Below the pieces are notes generated by a model that saw only the letters and a list, made by a program, of their open reading frames with translations, did not search any database and was not told the DNA's origin. Positions 33,503 through 42,865 of a DNA stretch of 64,000 nt are shown here, in pieces. The translations under genes were made by a program, and so were the position numbers. The stretch is taken from contig PASP01000004.1 in assembly GCA_002712005.1 (NCBI GenBank), positions 483,946 to 547,945 of the forward strand. Direction: 5' to 3'. Within the stretch, counting starts at the first letter, position 1. Every line of letters begins with the position of its first letter. This stretch comes from Halobacteriovoraceae bacterium (GTDB taxonomy: Bacteria; Bdellovibrionota; Bacteriovoracia; Bacteriovoracales; Bacteriovoracaceae).

Positions 33503-35680
33503 TTATAAGCTATCCATATCTTGGATCGCATCTTTTACATCTTTATAGACTGGCAGCCAAGGTCTAAAGGCATTCTTTACAATTTCTTTATCTCCAGGAA
33601 GGACTCTTTTCTTATCGTAGAACCTATCTTTAAACTCTGGAAAGTGATTGATGATGACATCAGACATGGTTGTTTTCTGAACATGATCAATTCCTTTTTT
33701 TGTATAGTACTCACTTGTGAAGTAATCAGAAAAGAATGGATCGGCCATTAATCTTCTAGAGGCCATGACTGCAAAAATATAAAAAGGAGTGTTTCCAAAC
33801 GCATAGCCTGGATAGCGATCTGCTTCAGCTAATGTTCCGATGAGAAGATCAACGTTTTCAATATCCCCATCGTATACTTCACTTAGAATTTTTTGATCTT
33901 CCTTATTAGGAGTTAATTCTTCAAATGATTCGATTTCAGGCAAGTGAAGCTTTCTTCTAAATTCATTATACTTTGGAATTCCTCTTTCTCTATCTCTGAA
34001 AATATCGACTGCTCCCATATCCATTTCGATAGAGTCACCATGACCTTTACCTGTATTTCTTTCAGCAACAAATTTACTCATCCAAGTGGGATAATTGTGC
34101 AGAGTCATTGCTCCAGGAAAAGATGTACCAAAAGAATTTAGCCAGGTCGCAGAGCCGTACTTAGACATGGTATCTTTGGCCGAGCGAAAAATCATATCTT
34201 TTGTAGATACTTTCTCTCCAGCTTTATTTGTTTTGCTATCTCTAATCGTAACGGCATCTGGAACAAGTGGATGCATTCTATAAACGGCTACAAATTCCTC
34301 TGTTAAAGTAAAGGGTACTGAATACAGATCTAGAGTTTTCTTACCTACAAGTCCAGAGATGAGATGTTTTATACTTCCATCAACTCGGGCCCTTAAAGTT
34401 GGAATGCTTATCCCAGTGACCTCTTTCATACCGAACCAGTTACTTCTCATTCCAATATGAAGCATTTCATTATCGAGTAGAGCTGGCGTCCATTCTACTG
34501 TATGGATCTTGGCCATCAACGCCGAGTTAATCATTCTTGCTTTTTCAAAAAGTTCTTCAGCACATTCTGATTTGGAAGTCCTTCTTCCATTTTCAACGCA
34601 AATATCTTTCCCAATTGATGGTTTAAGAACTTTATCCACAATGCGATTATGCTCTAGGTGAAAAAGTGTATGAATGAGCTCTAAACCCGTCCACCAGTTA
34701 TCATGAAAACCTGTGATCGGTAGACCTTGTTCATCGTAGCGAAGTTTTCTATTGGCCACATCAACTGCAATCTTCCCATCTTCAATTAATTTTCCAGTAT
34801 TCTTACCATTTCTCCAAACACTTCTTACTTTACGAATTGTTTCAGGATCACTTCCATATATTTGAGAAGCATCCCACCAATGAGTCACTCTATTTCTAAA
34901 GGTTTGATCGTAGCCATGGGCGTGTACAGAAGCTTCTTTTTCAGATTCTGTTTGGGTCGCAGGAAGCTTCATTCCATGAGCATGATGAGGATTCGACTTA
35001 TGAGCAGAAATATCATAGTGTTTCTTTTTAGAGTTTTTACCATGTGTAAACCAGTCATGATTCATCGCCTGTAACCAAGCTGTTGCAAGCACGTTAATAA
35101 CTGGAGCATCAACTTGTTTTCCTTCTCTTGCTAAAAGCTTTTGACTTACTTCAAGAGGGTTCGGTTTCATTAGATCTTCTTTTAGAGCTTTATTTGTCGT
35201 ATCACTTTTAAAGTTACGACCAAATCTTTCCCCATTAGCGCCCATTCTTAGCATTTGAGTTAGGTTCTTGTCTTTATCTGTTAAATGTTCTTCATTTCCA
35301 TGAAAGTAACACTCTCCATAAGCTGTTCTGTGTACTCTCTTCATAATAGTGGCACAATCAATTTTCTCATTGGGACTTACACCAGTATCATATAGATTTT
35401 CTTCAAAGAGTTGTTGTCTTCTTCCAGATAACTCAAATGAGTAATCACGATTCTTCTTAGATCCAACAGCTCCAAGAAACTTAAATTTATTCTTTCGCCC
35501 TGAATAACCATCGTATTCAAATTTACTCCAATCCTTCCCCCGATGTTTCCAATAATCTTCTTTTGCCTGAGCTTCTGAACGATCTTTTGTCGAGGATGGA
35601 TTTCTAGAGGCATCGTCATGAGTACTACATCCAACTGCAGTTAGGGCCAATAATAAAGTTAGTTTCTTATTCAATTTCAC
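33503..35680 (-). CDS. alpha-dioxygenase-like haem peroxidase lipoprotein
   Basis: A 725-residue member of the animal-type haem peroxidase/cyclooxygenase superfamily, most like plant fatty-acid alpha-dioxygenases. Segments matching that branch include WLQAMNHDWFTH (distal His208), ASQIYGSDPETIRKVRS, DNWWTGLELIHTLFHLEHNRI, AKIHTVEWTPALL, GMRSNWFGM and LTEEFVAVYRMH. In the last, Tyr467 and His470 have the Tyr-x2-His spacing of the catalytic Tyr and proximal haem His in alpha-dioxygenase. Plant enzymes insert O2 at C2 of fatty acids. The signal ends in lipobox AVGC (Cys18), placing it outside the cytoplasm. The GTG at 35680 has AAGGAAGG 5 bases before it, so a start 10 codons upstream is less likely. 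Confidence 0.85.
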   Translation of the reverse strand: MKLNKKLTLLLALTAVGCSTHDDASRNPSSTKDRSEAQAKEDYWKHRGKDWSKFEYDGYSGRKNKFKFLGAVGSKKNRDYSFELSGRRQQLFEENLYDTGVSPNEKIDCATIMKRVHRTAYGECYFHGNEEHLTDKDKNLTQMLRMGANGERFGRNFKSDTTNKALKEDLMKPNPLEVSQKLLAREGKQVDAPVINVLATAWLQAMNHDWFTHGKNSKKKHYDISAHKSNPHHAHGMKLPATQTESEKEASVHAHGYDQTFRNRVTHWWDASQIYGSDPETIRKVRSVWRNGKNTGKLIEDGKIAVDVANRKLRYDEQGLPITGFHDNWWTGLELIHTLFHLEHNRIVDKVLKPSIGKDICVENGRRTSKSECAEELFEKARMINSALMAKIHTVEWTPALLDNEMLHIGMRSNWFGMKEVTGISIPTLRARVDGSIKHLISGLVGKKTLDLYSVPFTLTEEFVAVYRMHPLVPDAVTIRDSKTNKAGEKVSTKDMIFRSAKDTMSKYGSATWLNSFGTSFPGAMTLHNYPTWMSKFVAERNTGKGHGDSIEMDMGAVDIFRDRERGIPKYNEFRRKLHLPEIESFEELTPNKEDQKILSEVYDGDIENVDLLIGTLAEADRYPGYAFGNTPFYIFAVMASRRLMADPFFSDYFTSEYYTKKGIDHVQKTTMSDVIINHFPEFKDRFYDKKRVLPGDKEIVKNAFRPWLPVYKDVKDAIQDMDSL

Positions 35681-35830
35681 TGTCACCTTCCTTGGTAATA
35701 AAAGTCCCACTAGTATCTTAACAAATACATTCTTTTTATGGAGCCTAGAGAAAAATGCCCAATATGGCCCTTATTGGATCGATTGAGATGAGATTTAAAC
35801 GACTTAGATAATTCAGACTAATAAAGTCAC

Positions 35831-36892
35831 TTATCTTTCATAAAATTCTATAACAAATTGGGTATTTTTTGAGTTTTCATTATAGCTAATTTCGTGTCGA
35901 TAACGCCTGAGGGATTCTCTAGCCGAATAGAGTCCAAGGCCTGCACCACTATGATCGGTGATCCCCTTAGTTGAAAAACTCTCAGTGAATAGTTTCTCTC
36001 TATAATCTTCTTGAATACCTTCACCAGAGTCGGTAACCATGGCCTTGATTTGGTCTTCAACCTTTATAAATGCTATCTCAATCCAAGCATCTTTAGCTTT
36101 GCTTACTTCTATGGCTTCGACAGAATTATTGATTAAATTGGAAAAGACTCTTAATAACTCACTTTCAATACCATAGACCTCTTCATCTAAAGGACTGATG
36201 ATTAATTCTATTTCCTGTGAAAGGCATTGATAGCGATTGATTAAATCAATTTTTTTACACAAATTAGGAATGGAAATTTTCTGAGCTCGTGAATCTTGTT
36301 TCTTCACAATTTCTCTAAAGGACTTCAAAATATCAATTACAAGATTAACTTTATTTTTTAAACCATCACGATCTTCTTCATTTAAAGAAGATGCTCGTGA
36401 GACTTGGTGCTTCAAACTAGAAATAGGATTCATCATGTCGTGAATAAAACTTCTCAATAAGTAGGATTGTTCATTTTGTTGAGACGAAGACACAAGAGAA
36501 GCTATTTCATTATTCATTTGAGAATTCTTAACGAACGAGTTGTAAGCTAATTCAACCGCCAGAACTAAGTCTATCGCTTTCACTGGCTTACTTAAAAATC
36601 CATTGGGATTTAAAGCTTTTGCCTCATCTATGAATTCTTTAGTTGTATTTCCACTTACGAGCACAATAGCAGTATTGGAACTTTCCTGAATCTTTTTGGC
36701 GACATGAAATCCATTCTTCTCTTCCCCCAAATTAATGTCGAGTAGAACGATATTAGGATTGTTCTTTTGAAAGGAATCGAGTGCTTCAGAATAATTTCTT
36801 GCAACAGATAGAACTTCATGTCCCTCATCTTCGAGGACACCCTTAATATATTCTGCAATAATCAGCTCATCTTCTACGATTAGGACTCTCAT
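35831..36892 (-). CDS. hybrid receiver + histidine kinase (REC-HisKA-HATPase order)
   Basis: A 353-residue signalling protein with reversed domain order. Residues 1-120 are a receiver (Asp52 in VLLDINLG, Lys102 in FLSKPVKA). Residues about 140-353 are a kinase core with His151 (FIHDMMNPISSL), an N box (FSNLINNSVEAI), a G1 box (DSGEGI) and a G2 box (GAGLGLY). There is no output DNA-binding domain, so it probably relays phosphate from the upstream membrane kinase to another protein, or its own kinase is gated by REC phosphorylation. It follows the kinase gene by 4 bases and has AAGGA 10 bases before the ATG. Confidence 0.88.
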   Translation of the reverse strand: MRVLIVEDELIIAEYIKGVLEDEGHEVLSVARNYSEALDSFQKNNPNIVLLDINLGEEKNGFHVAKKIQESSNTAIVLVSGNTTKEFIDEAKALNPNGFLSKPVKAIDLVLAVELAYNSFVKNSQMNNEIASLVSSSQQNEQSYLLRSFIHDMMNPISSLKHQVSRASSLNEEDRDGLKNKVNLVIDILKSFREIVKKQDSRAQKISIPNLCKKIDLINRYQCLSQEIELIISPLDEEVYGIESELLRVFSNLINNSVEAIEVSKAKDAWIEIAFIKVEDQIKAMVTDSGEGIQEDYREKLFTESFSTKGITDHSGAGLGLYSARESLRRYRHEISYNENSKNTQFVIEFYER

Positions 36893-36896
36893 CGCT

Positions 36897-38501
36897 TTAA
36901 TCCTTATTAGGAACTAGAGAAAGTCTAGCTCCATTATTAAACTCAAAGTGAACAGATGAATTCAATTGGAGGGCGAGGATATCGATAATTCTTCTTCCCA
37001 TCCCACCTGTTTCTTTTATACTCTCGGGAAGATCTCCCTCCATACCATTATCGAAAAAATCAGCAACAATCCCTTTATTTGTGAAATAAATTTTTGCTCC
37101 GACAATTAATTCATCTTTTACTTTAGCATATTTAATAGAGTTAACGAGGAACTCAGAAAAGATTAAACCTAAAGGGATAAGTTCTTTTGAAGATATATAT
37201 AAATCATCAGATATTTCAAACTGAGACTTCATATTGACCTGTTGATTTAAGCCTCGATGTTGTTCAAATAACTTAATAAAATATCTTAACAAATTCACTT
37301 TCTGCTGCAGCCCAACTTCTTGCTCATTATCGTAGATTGTAGAAATTGAATATATTTTCGATACTAAAGTATTGAGAACAGAAACAATATCTTCCTGTGC
37401 TCTACTCTCACCTTTTATATATTCACGCTTCATTATTTCAGCTAATCCTATTAAAAGAGATAAATTATTTTTAATTCTATGGTGTATTTCTGCTTTTGAA
37501 TTATTATCGATGAGTTTACTTCTATCTGTTAGAACGACCACCCCATACTTCGTATCATTGATTACATTTTCCACGCTAACTGTAACACTCATTTCAAATA
37601 TACTTTCTTCCCCAGTTTCTTGATTGGTAAATCTTTTAACAAATGTCAGAGGCTGATTAATATATTTACTTGAAGCTAAATCTTTAAGTTTCATTTTATC
37701 TGATAAAAGAAAGTCAAACCATTCCTCTTCAATTCTTCCTGATCGATCAGAATATTGACTCCAAAATTTATCTGCAGCAGCATTATTAAATCGAAATTGC
37801 TTGCCGCCCTTAACTACAAAGATAGGAGTTTTAATTTGGTTAAATACCTCACGCATGAATAAGCGATTAACCTCATCATAGCGATGAACTTTAAAGAACT
37901 CATAAAACATTGCACTAAATAGAAAAGCAATCAAGAGAAAAGCCCAGAGCCCAAAAATCAGAATGCGTTTTTCCTTAGCCTCTACTGACTTTTCAATATT
38001 CTGAATAATAAAATGGTGTAGTTTTGAAGAGGCCCTATGAAGTGACTCTAAAGCAATCGAGTCATCGACAAAGACAACCTTGTCTATAGCTTCGCTACTC
38101 TTTCCTCTTTCGATCAAAGATTTTGCTGTCTCTAATTTCTGACGATATATATCTAGTGTTTCTTCGATTTTTGCTATTTCTATTTTTGCTGTTAAATCGT
38201 TATGCTTTTTTAACACCTCAAGGTCAATTTTTAACTTATGGTAATTTGAATCAGCATCTTGATAATATCGTTGGTCCTTTCTGATTACATAATTCTTAAA
38301 GTTATGGATAAATCCCCCATAACCTAAATTAAAAATCACGCTATCGATAGCATCCTCTTCCTTCATTAGAGAATTAATTTCTAGAAAAGGTTTTCTCGCT
38401 TCTAAAAGTTTATCTATTGCTTGATAGCAAAGTAGAAGAGTAACGATTAAGGTTACAAACGTTGATCTTGTAAATTTATTTCTATAGCTAACTGTTGTCA
38501 C
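36897..38501 (-). CDS. membrane sensor histidine kinase (HisKA_2/HWE-like)
   Basis: A 534-residue sensor kinase. Membrane segments lie near residues 13-28 and 176-198 and bracket a mostly helical periplasmic domain of ~145 residues. A PAS-like domain (about 205-325) follows, then a HisKA_2-type phosphoacceptor (EIHHRIKNNLSLLIGLAEIM) and a divergent HATPase (FFDNGMEGDLPESIKETGGMGRRIID). HxxRIKNNL is typical of HisKA_2 kinases, which often lack a paired DNA-binding regulator. It begins at GTG, overlaps the EamA gene by 14 bases and is followed by the hybrid regulator, so signal flow membrane kinase to REC-HK is likely. Confidence 0.87.
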   Translation of the reverse strand: MTTVSYRNKFTRSTFVTLIVTLLLCYQAIDKLLEARKPFLEINSLMKEEDAIDSVIFNLGYGGFIHNFKNYVIRKDQRYYQDADSNYHKLKIDLEVLKKHNDLTAKIEIAKIEETLDIYRQKLETAKSLIERGKSSEAIDKVVFVDDSIALESLHRASSKLHHFIIQNIEKSVEAKEKRILIFGLWAFLLIAFLFSAMFYEFFKVHRYDEVNRLFMREVFNQIKTPIFVVKGGKQFRFNNAAADKFWSQYSDRSGRIEEEWFDFLLSDKMKLKDLASSKYINQPLTFVKRFTNQETGEESIFEMSVTVSVENVINDTKYGVVVLTDRSKLIDNNSKAEIHHRIKNNLSLLIGLAEIMKREYIKGESRAQEDIVSVLNTLVSKIYSISTIYDNEQEVGLQQKVNLLRYFIKLFEQHRGLNQQVNMKSQFEISDDLYISSKELIPLGLIFSEFLVNSIKYAKVKDELIVGAKIYFTNKGIVADFFDNGMEGDLPESIKETGGMGRRIIDILALQLNSSVHFEFNNGARLSLVPNKD

Positions 38502-39393
38502 GAAGGATTAATACTCCACCAAAAAGAATTCCTACAAAAGGTATAATAGCAATGAGTTCGGGATATTTCTGCAAGAAAAAGATCTCACCGATAGCCGTAA
38601 TTATTGGTTGTAAGTAGGCGAAAAAAGTAACTTTCGAAACATTTAATTTCTTAAGGGTCCAAAGATTTAAATAATAGACTACAGATGTAGACATTATCGT
38701 TTCAAATAGAATAAGTAAGAATTCTTTTTTTCCTCTTTGAAGATAAATTAAAACATCCAACATTTCTTCTCTCGCGACAAAGAGCATCAAGCTTCCACCA
38801 AAGAGTAACATTAGCCCTGTAATCATCTCGAAAGCAATATCACCATTCATTACTTTCTTTCCTAAAACAAATGCAGCACAAAAGGAAACAACATTCAAAA
38901 AGATATAGAGGTTACCCATATTCAAAAAATTATGTACTGATCCAGTGTCTCCTGATCCATTAAAAACAAGATAAGTTACGCAACTAAAAGAAATGGCCAC
39001 ACCTAAGCTTTTTTTCAACCCGCCCCGCTCAACACCAGCAAAGAAAGCGAAAATAAAAGAGACAACAGGAATAGTATTCGAGATAAGTGCACCATTGAGA
39101 GCACTTGAAAGCTTTAATCCATTCATAAAGAATATTTGATTAATGAAGAAACCGAGAAATCCCATAATCAATATAGAAACAATATTACTTCGTATGTGAG
39201 AAACGACTATTTTCTTACGAAACATTAATAAAATCAGTAAGCCACCAACAATTCCACGAAAGGATGAAAGTGCGTACGGAGTGATACCTGCGGACATAAC
39301 TTCTTTAGCTGCTATATAATGGAAAGAAAAAATAAGTGCGACTAAGGCACAGCCCATATAGGCCAACAGATTTCTTTTTTTGTCGTCTTGCAA
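38488..39393 (-). CDS. EamA/DMT-family transporter
   Basis: A 301-residue inner-membrane protein with ten predicted hydrophobic segments in two EamA repeats. The first repeat includes AAKEVMSAGITPYALSSFRGIVGG and ends near SNTIPVVSFIFAFFAG; the second includes YYLNLWTLKKLNVSKVTFFAYLQPIITAIGEIFF. Members export amino acids, nucleotides or drugs. It starts at a TTG preceded by AGAGGA and located 1 base after the LysR stop, and its end overlaps the kinase gene. The LysR gene upstream presumably controls it. Confidence 0.85.
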   Translation of the reverse strand: MQDDKKRNLLAYMGCALVALIFSFHYIAAKEVMSAGITPYALSSFRGIVGGLLILLMFRKKIVVSHIRSNIVSILIMGFLGFFINQIFFMNGLKLSSALNGALISNTIPVVSFIFAFFAGVERGGLKKSLGVAISFSCVTYLVFNGSGDTGSVHNFLNMGNLYIFLNVVSFCAAFVLGKKVMNGDIAFEMITGLMLLFGGSLMLFVAREEMLDVLIYLQRGKKEFLLILFETIMSTSVVYYLNLWTLKKLNVSKVTFFAYLQPIITAIGEIFFLQKYPELIAIIPFVGILFGGVLILRDNS

Positions 39394-39394
39394 G

Positions 39395-40291
39395 CTATCC
39401 TCTCTTTTGCTCTTTTAATTGCTTCTTTAAGTAATCTGTGAAAAGAGCAATTTTTTGATCCATATAATCAACATCTTGATGGATTAAGTAGAGATAGGAA
39501 GTAAGGGTAAAATCATCAACAACGACAAGCTCTTTCTGCTCGATTTCTTTCTCTACTGATACTTTTGGCAAAACAGCATAGAAAGGGTGTTCTTTTAATA
39601 AATTAACCATCGACCTATGAGAGTTAACAGTAAATTCAATATTTAATTTCTTTGTTTTTGTGTGAGGTGCATTCTCTTGTAAAAAACTTTGGAGTAATGG
39701 ATCGTCTTTTCGATAGGCAACATAAGATAGTTCTCTCAAATTAACTTTACCCACTGGACGATTTTCGTTGCGGGTAACCAAGACTATCTCTTCTCTTAGT
39801 ACTTTATAGCAACGAATATTTTCTCTGATAACTTCTTGAGCAACAATACCTACTTCTACTTGTCCACTTTTTACTTTATCAACAATCTCGTGACCTTTGA
39901 GTAATTGAAAATCTATAGAGATATTCGAATGATTTTTTTTAAACTGACTTATTAAAGGAATAAGTAGCTTCTCCCCTACTTCCTGTAGGGAAGCAATATG
40001 TAATTTACCTCTAATATTTTCTTGATCATCAAGTATGGTGGTAACACGATCACAAAGCTCGCAATATAAAGGATACAAATTCTCATAAACTTCAGCTCCG
40101 AAAGGAGTTAGACTCACTTTTTGGCGCGTTCTAATAAAGAGTTGTCTTTCAAAATAGACTTCTAAGCTTTTAACTTGTTTGCTCACAGCAGGTTGAGCAA
40201 TCCCCAACTCCTTAGAAGTTGTACTAAAACTTAGGGTGTGAGCGACAGAAAAAAAGCACTCAAGATGATTAAAATTTAAAGATTGCCTCAT
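39395..40291 (-). CDS. LysR-family transcriptional regulator
   Basis: A 298-residue LysR regulator. The N-terminal winged helix (FNHLECFFSVAHTLSFSTTSKELGIAQPAVSKQVKSLE) is followed by a linker helix and a type 2 periplasmic-binding-like effector domain. It is unusual that it heads the operon (EamA transporter, sensor kinase, hybrid regulator) rather than being divergent from its target, so it is probably autoregulated. No Shine-Dalgarno is present; TATAAT lies 7 bases before the ATG. Confidence 0.9.
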   Translation of the reverse strand: MRQSLNFNHLECFFSVAHTLSFSTTSKELGIAQPAVSKQVKSLEVYFERQLFIRTRQKVSLTPFGAEVYENLYPLYCELCDRVTTILDDQENIRGKLHIASLQEVGEKLLIPLISQFKKNHSNISIDFQLLKGHEIVDKVKSGQVEVGIVAQEVIRENIRCYKVLREEIVLVTRNENRPVGKVNLRELSYVAYRKDDPLLQSFLQENAPHTKTKKLNIEFTVNSHRSMVNLLKEHPFYAVLPKVSVEKEIEQKELVVVDDFTLTSYLYLIHQDVDYMDQKIALFTDYLKKQLKEQKRG

Positions 40292-40298
40292 AAATAAA

Positions 40299-40304
40299 AT
40301 TATA
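40299..40304 (-). promoter_or_regulatory. -10 box of the leaderless LysR operon
   Basis: On the minus strand TATAAT ends 7 bases before the ATG at 40291. The -35 is poor, as expected for an activated or autoregulated promoter. Confidence 0.5.
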
Positions 40305-40342
40305 GGCGATGGCCTTAGTCAGTACCACACGATAAATTTAGC

Positions 40343-41155
40343 CTACCTACATTTTGGCTTGTCTTTAACAGCTTGATAATCGTTCTTATATTTGGGAACG
40401 AGTTTGGATAAAGCTGCAATTCTTGAGTCCGGTGAGGGGTGAGTCGAAAGAAACTCAGGCTGGCCACCAGCACCGGCAGTCTTCATGACTTTCCATAATT
40501 GTGGAGCTCCAGCGGGGTCAAATCCAGCTGATGCCATGTATTTGATTCCTAATTCGTCAGCCTCAGACTCTTGCTTACGGGAGAATGGTAATAACACTCC
40601 AAACTGGGCTCCCACTCCTAAAGCACCCACAATTAGGCCATCAGTTGTGGAATCATTGCCTAAGGCCAATTGGGTGGCCACTAAGCCTCCCTGGACAATT
40701 AGATTTTGCGAGACTCTCTCATTTCCATGATTGGCCAAAACATGACCTATTTCGTGCCCTATAACAGCGGCCAATTGATCTTGATTCTTAGCAAGCTTAA
40801 TCATTCCAGTGTGAACACCTACATTCTTTCCCGGGAGAGCAAATGCATTTGGACTCTCATCGACAAATACTTTTACTTCCCATTCGTCAGGCTTTTCGCC
40901 CATGGCCCTGAGAACTCTGGTGGTAATACAAGATACATATTGAATGTCTTCTTTATTGTTAGAAACTTTTCCCTGCTTTTTAAGTTGCTCAAAGCTTTCA
41001 TCTCCCATCGAACTCATTTGCGAGCTCCCCATAAGCTTGAGTTGCCTGCGTCCCGTAGGTGTTGTGGCACAAGCAGCGAGGACTATCATGATGAGAAAGA
41101 AGGGTATAAAGTTAATAGAACACGTGTACTTTTTAATTCTTAGTTGAGTTTTCAT
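40343..41155 (-). CDS. M48-family zinc metallopeptidase lipoprotein (LoiP/BepA-like)
   Basis: A 270-residue lipoprotein (lipobox LAAC, Cys29). HEIGH is at residues 134-138, and the third ligand Glu is in the downstream ESEADELGIKYM. PNAFALPGKNVGVHTG and the C-terminal FLSTHPSPDSRIAAL are typical of M48 outer-membrane quality-control peptidases such as LoiP and YcaL. There is no TPR domain, so it is not BepA itself. It should be anchored in the periplasm and degrade misassembled outer-membrane proteins. The gene is transcribed alone. Confidence 0.9.
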   Translation of the reverse strand: MKTQLRIKKYTCSINFIPFFLIMIVLAACATTPTGRRQLKLMGSSQMSSMGDESFEQLKKQGKVSNNKEDIQYVSCITTRVLRAMGEKPDEWEVKVFVDESPNAFALPGKNVGVHTGMIKLAKNQDQLAAVIGHEIGHVLANHGNERVSQNLIVQGGLVATQLALGNDSTTDGLIVGALGVGAQFGVLLPFSRKQESEADELGIKYMASAGFDPAGAPQLWKVMKTAGAGGQPEFLSTHPSPDSRIAALSKLVPKYKNDYQAVKDKPKCR

Positions 41156-41399
41156 AGATAGAGACTAAAACTGGATTTTCTGCAATTCAAGCCTAAACAG
41201 TTAGAAAAACAAATATTTATCATTTAAATCCTGTATTTTTTCCCGTGCAATTTCTGACAATTTTAATCAAATTCTAACAATCCCCAACATTAATTGACGA
41301 AAACGCTGGGTTTTAGTTCTATGGTAACAATTAATTTTTTTGGATTAGGAAAGATCCCCCACACAACAATAAAGTAAACAGGGAAACAAAGGGAAACCA

Positions 41400-42818
41400 A
41401 TGAAATCGATCATAAATAAATTCTACATGGCCCTAGCACTTACTGCCTTAAGCGCAGTATCTGTATCGGCTAATAACTACTTTGATAAAGAAGAAGAGTG
41501 TCTAAAGGTATCAGATATTCAAGCTATCGAAGGACACTTTCAACAATTTCAAAACTTCACGAATACTAATAAAGCAGAAGTTTGTCGTGATGAAGTTGGA
41601 GAAAAATGGTTTGAAGTTGTAAGAAGTACTCTTGCTATGCAAAGACTAACGGTTACGGATCAACTTCAAAGAGATGAGAATGACGATCTTACTCTAAGAC
41701 CAGTTGGAGATAAGGACTGGTGGACTTATTACACTCAAAGGGCCAACCAATTTGTAATTGAACCTTCAAGATGTAATGCCAACGAAAATATTGTAGCTTT
41801 TGTATTCCCATTTTTCAGAGGTTCAATCAATCTTTGTCCTCGTTTCTTTGAAATGGATCCTGCAAGCCAAATTGAAGTACTCATGCATGAAGTCAGACAC
41901 TTTGATGGACATGCTCACGTAACTTGTACACAAGGTAATGAGCAAGGTGCACGTGGTGCTTGTGATCAGCAAATCAAAAGTGGTGGATCTTATGCCGTTA
42001 GTGTTCAAGCTAATGTTGAGCTCTCTTACGTAGATCAGCTTAATTACGGTGATAGAGTTTTAGCAGAAGCTGGAGCGATCTATTCAATTAACAATAAGTT
42101 TAACTCATTACCTACCGTTAAATCTGAAGATTATATCTATGCATCTAATAAAGATGGTGAAGTTTGGAGAATGCCTAAGGGAAAAGTTTCTCAAGCTGAA
42201 CTTGTAACAACACTTAAAGATGCAGCTGCAATTTACGGAAACGGTAGTCAATTCACAGTATTCCCACTCAATACACAAGCTGATGCATTTAGAACATCTA
42301 AGAGTTTTATTACACGTGCGAAATCAATTGGTGCCTACGCAAATATGTATAATGCATCTTCTCAAAGAGAAAGATCAGAGTACGGACCGATTAGCTACTA
42401 CGGTGTAGGAGCTATTGTTAAATCAAATGAGCTCCATACATTCTGTGGAACTCAAGCCACTTCTATGACAGCTAAGGAATTTAACGAAGGTTCAATTAAA
42501 GCGCTTCCGATCCTTAAAAATGATAAAGGTGAAGACCATATGTTTATTCTCTCTGACTCTGGAGAGATGTTTGACTTCACATGTAACGATCAAAATGGAA
42601 GACTCAGTGTTGTTCCTACACAAAAGACTTTTCCTACTGATGTAGCAACTGCTTTTGCTTTTGATCAAAAAACAGCTTATATCGTTACAACATCAGGAAG
42701 CCTAATGAGCTATGATCTTCAAAATGAAACTTACACAAGTGAGTTATCAACTGATCAAAATTGGATTAGTGCTACACCTCTGAAAGTGTATAATGTTTTT
42801 GATAACGACCTTAAGTAA
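41400..42818 (+). CDS. secreted protein with HExxHxxGxxH zinc motif
   Basis: A 472-residue exported protein (signal cleaved after VSA, residue 24). HEVRHFDGHAH at 163-173 exactly fits the metzincin zinc consensus, followed by VTCTQGNEQGARGACD with paired cysteines. The N-terminal half therefore looks like a disulphide-stabilised metallopeptidase domain. The C-terminal ~230 residues have repeated KDGEVWRMPKG / DSGEMFDF / TSGSLMSYDL units, compatible with a beta-propeller. I know no characterised homologue. AAAGGGAAACC precedes the ATG. It is followed 47 bases later by a small membrane-anchored protein gene. Confidence 0.75.
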   Translation: MKSIINKFYMALALTALSAVSVSANNYFDKEEECLKVSDIQAIEGHFQQFQNFTNTNKAEVCRDEVGEKWFEVVRSTLAMQRLTVTDQLQRDENDDLTLRPVGDKDWWTYYTQRANQFVIEPSRCNANENIVAFVFPFFRGSINLCPRFFEMDPASQIEVLMHEVRHFDGHAHVTCTQGNEQGARGACDQQIKSGGSYAVSVQANVELSYVDQLNYGDRVLAEAGAIYSINNKFNSLPTVKSEDYIYASNKDGEVWRMPKGKVSQAELVTTLKDAAAIYGNGSQFTVFPLNTQADAFRTSKSFITRAKSIGAYANMYNASSQRERSEYGPISYYGVGAIVKSNELHTFCGTQATSMTAKEFNEGSIKALPILKNDKGEDHMFILSDSGEMFDFTCNDQNGRLSVVPTQKTFPTDVATAFAFDQKTAYIVTTSGSLMSYDLQNETYTSELSTDQNWISATPLKVYNVFDNDLK

Positions 42819-42865
42819 TTACTAGATTTAGTTTTCATCTAACTTAAAAAGATAAAGTTTAAAAT

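Noticed and set aside
34862..35634. Overlapping ORFs on both strands inside the haem peroxidase gene
   Set aside because: They have no ribosome site or recognisable domain, and the long frame carries all conserved motifs.
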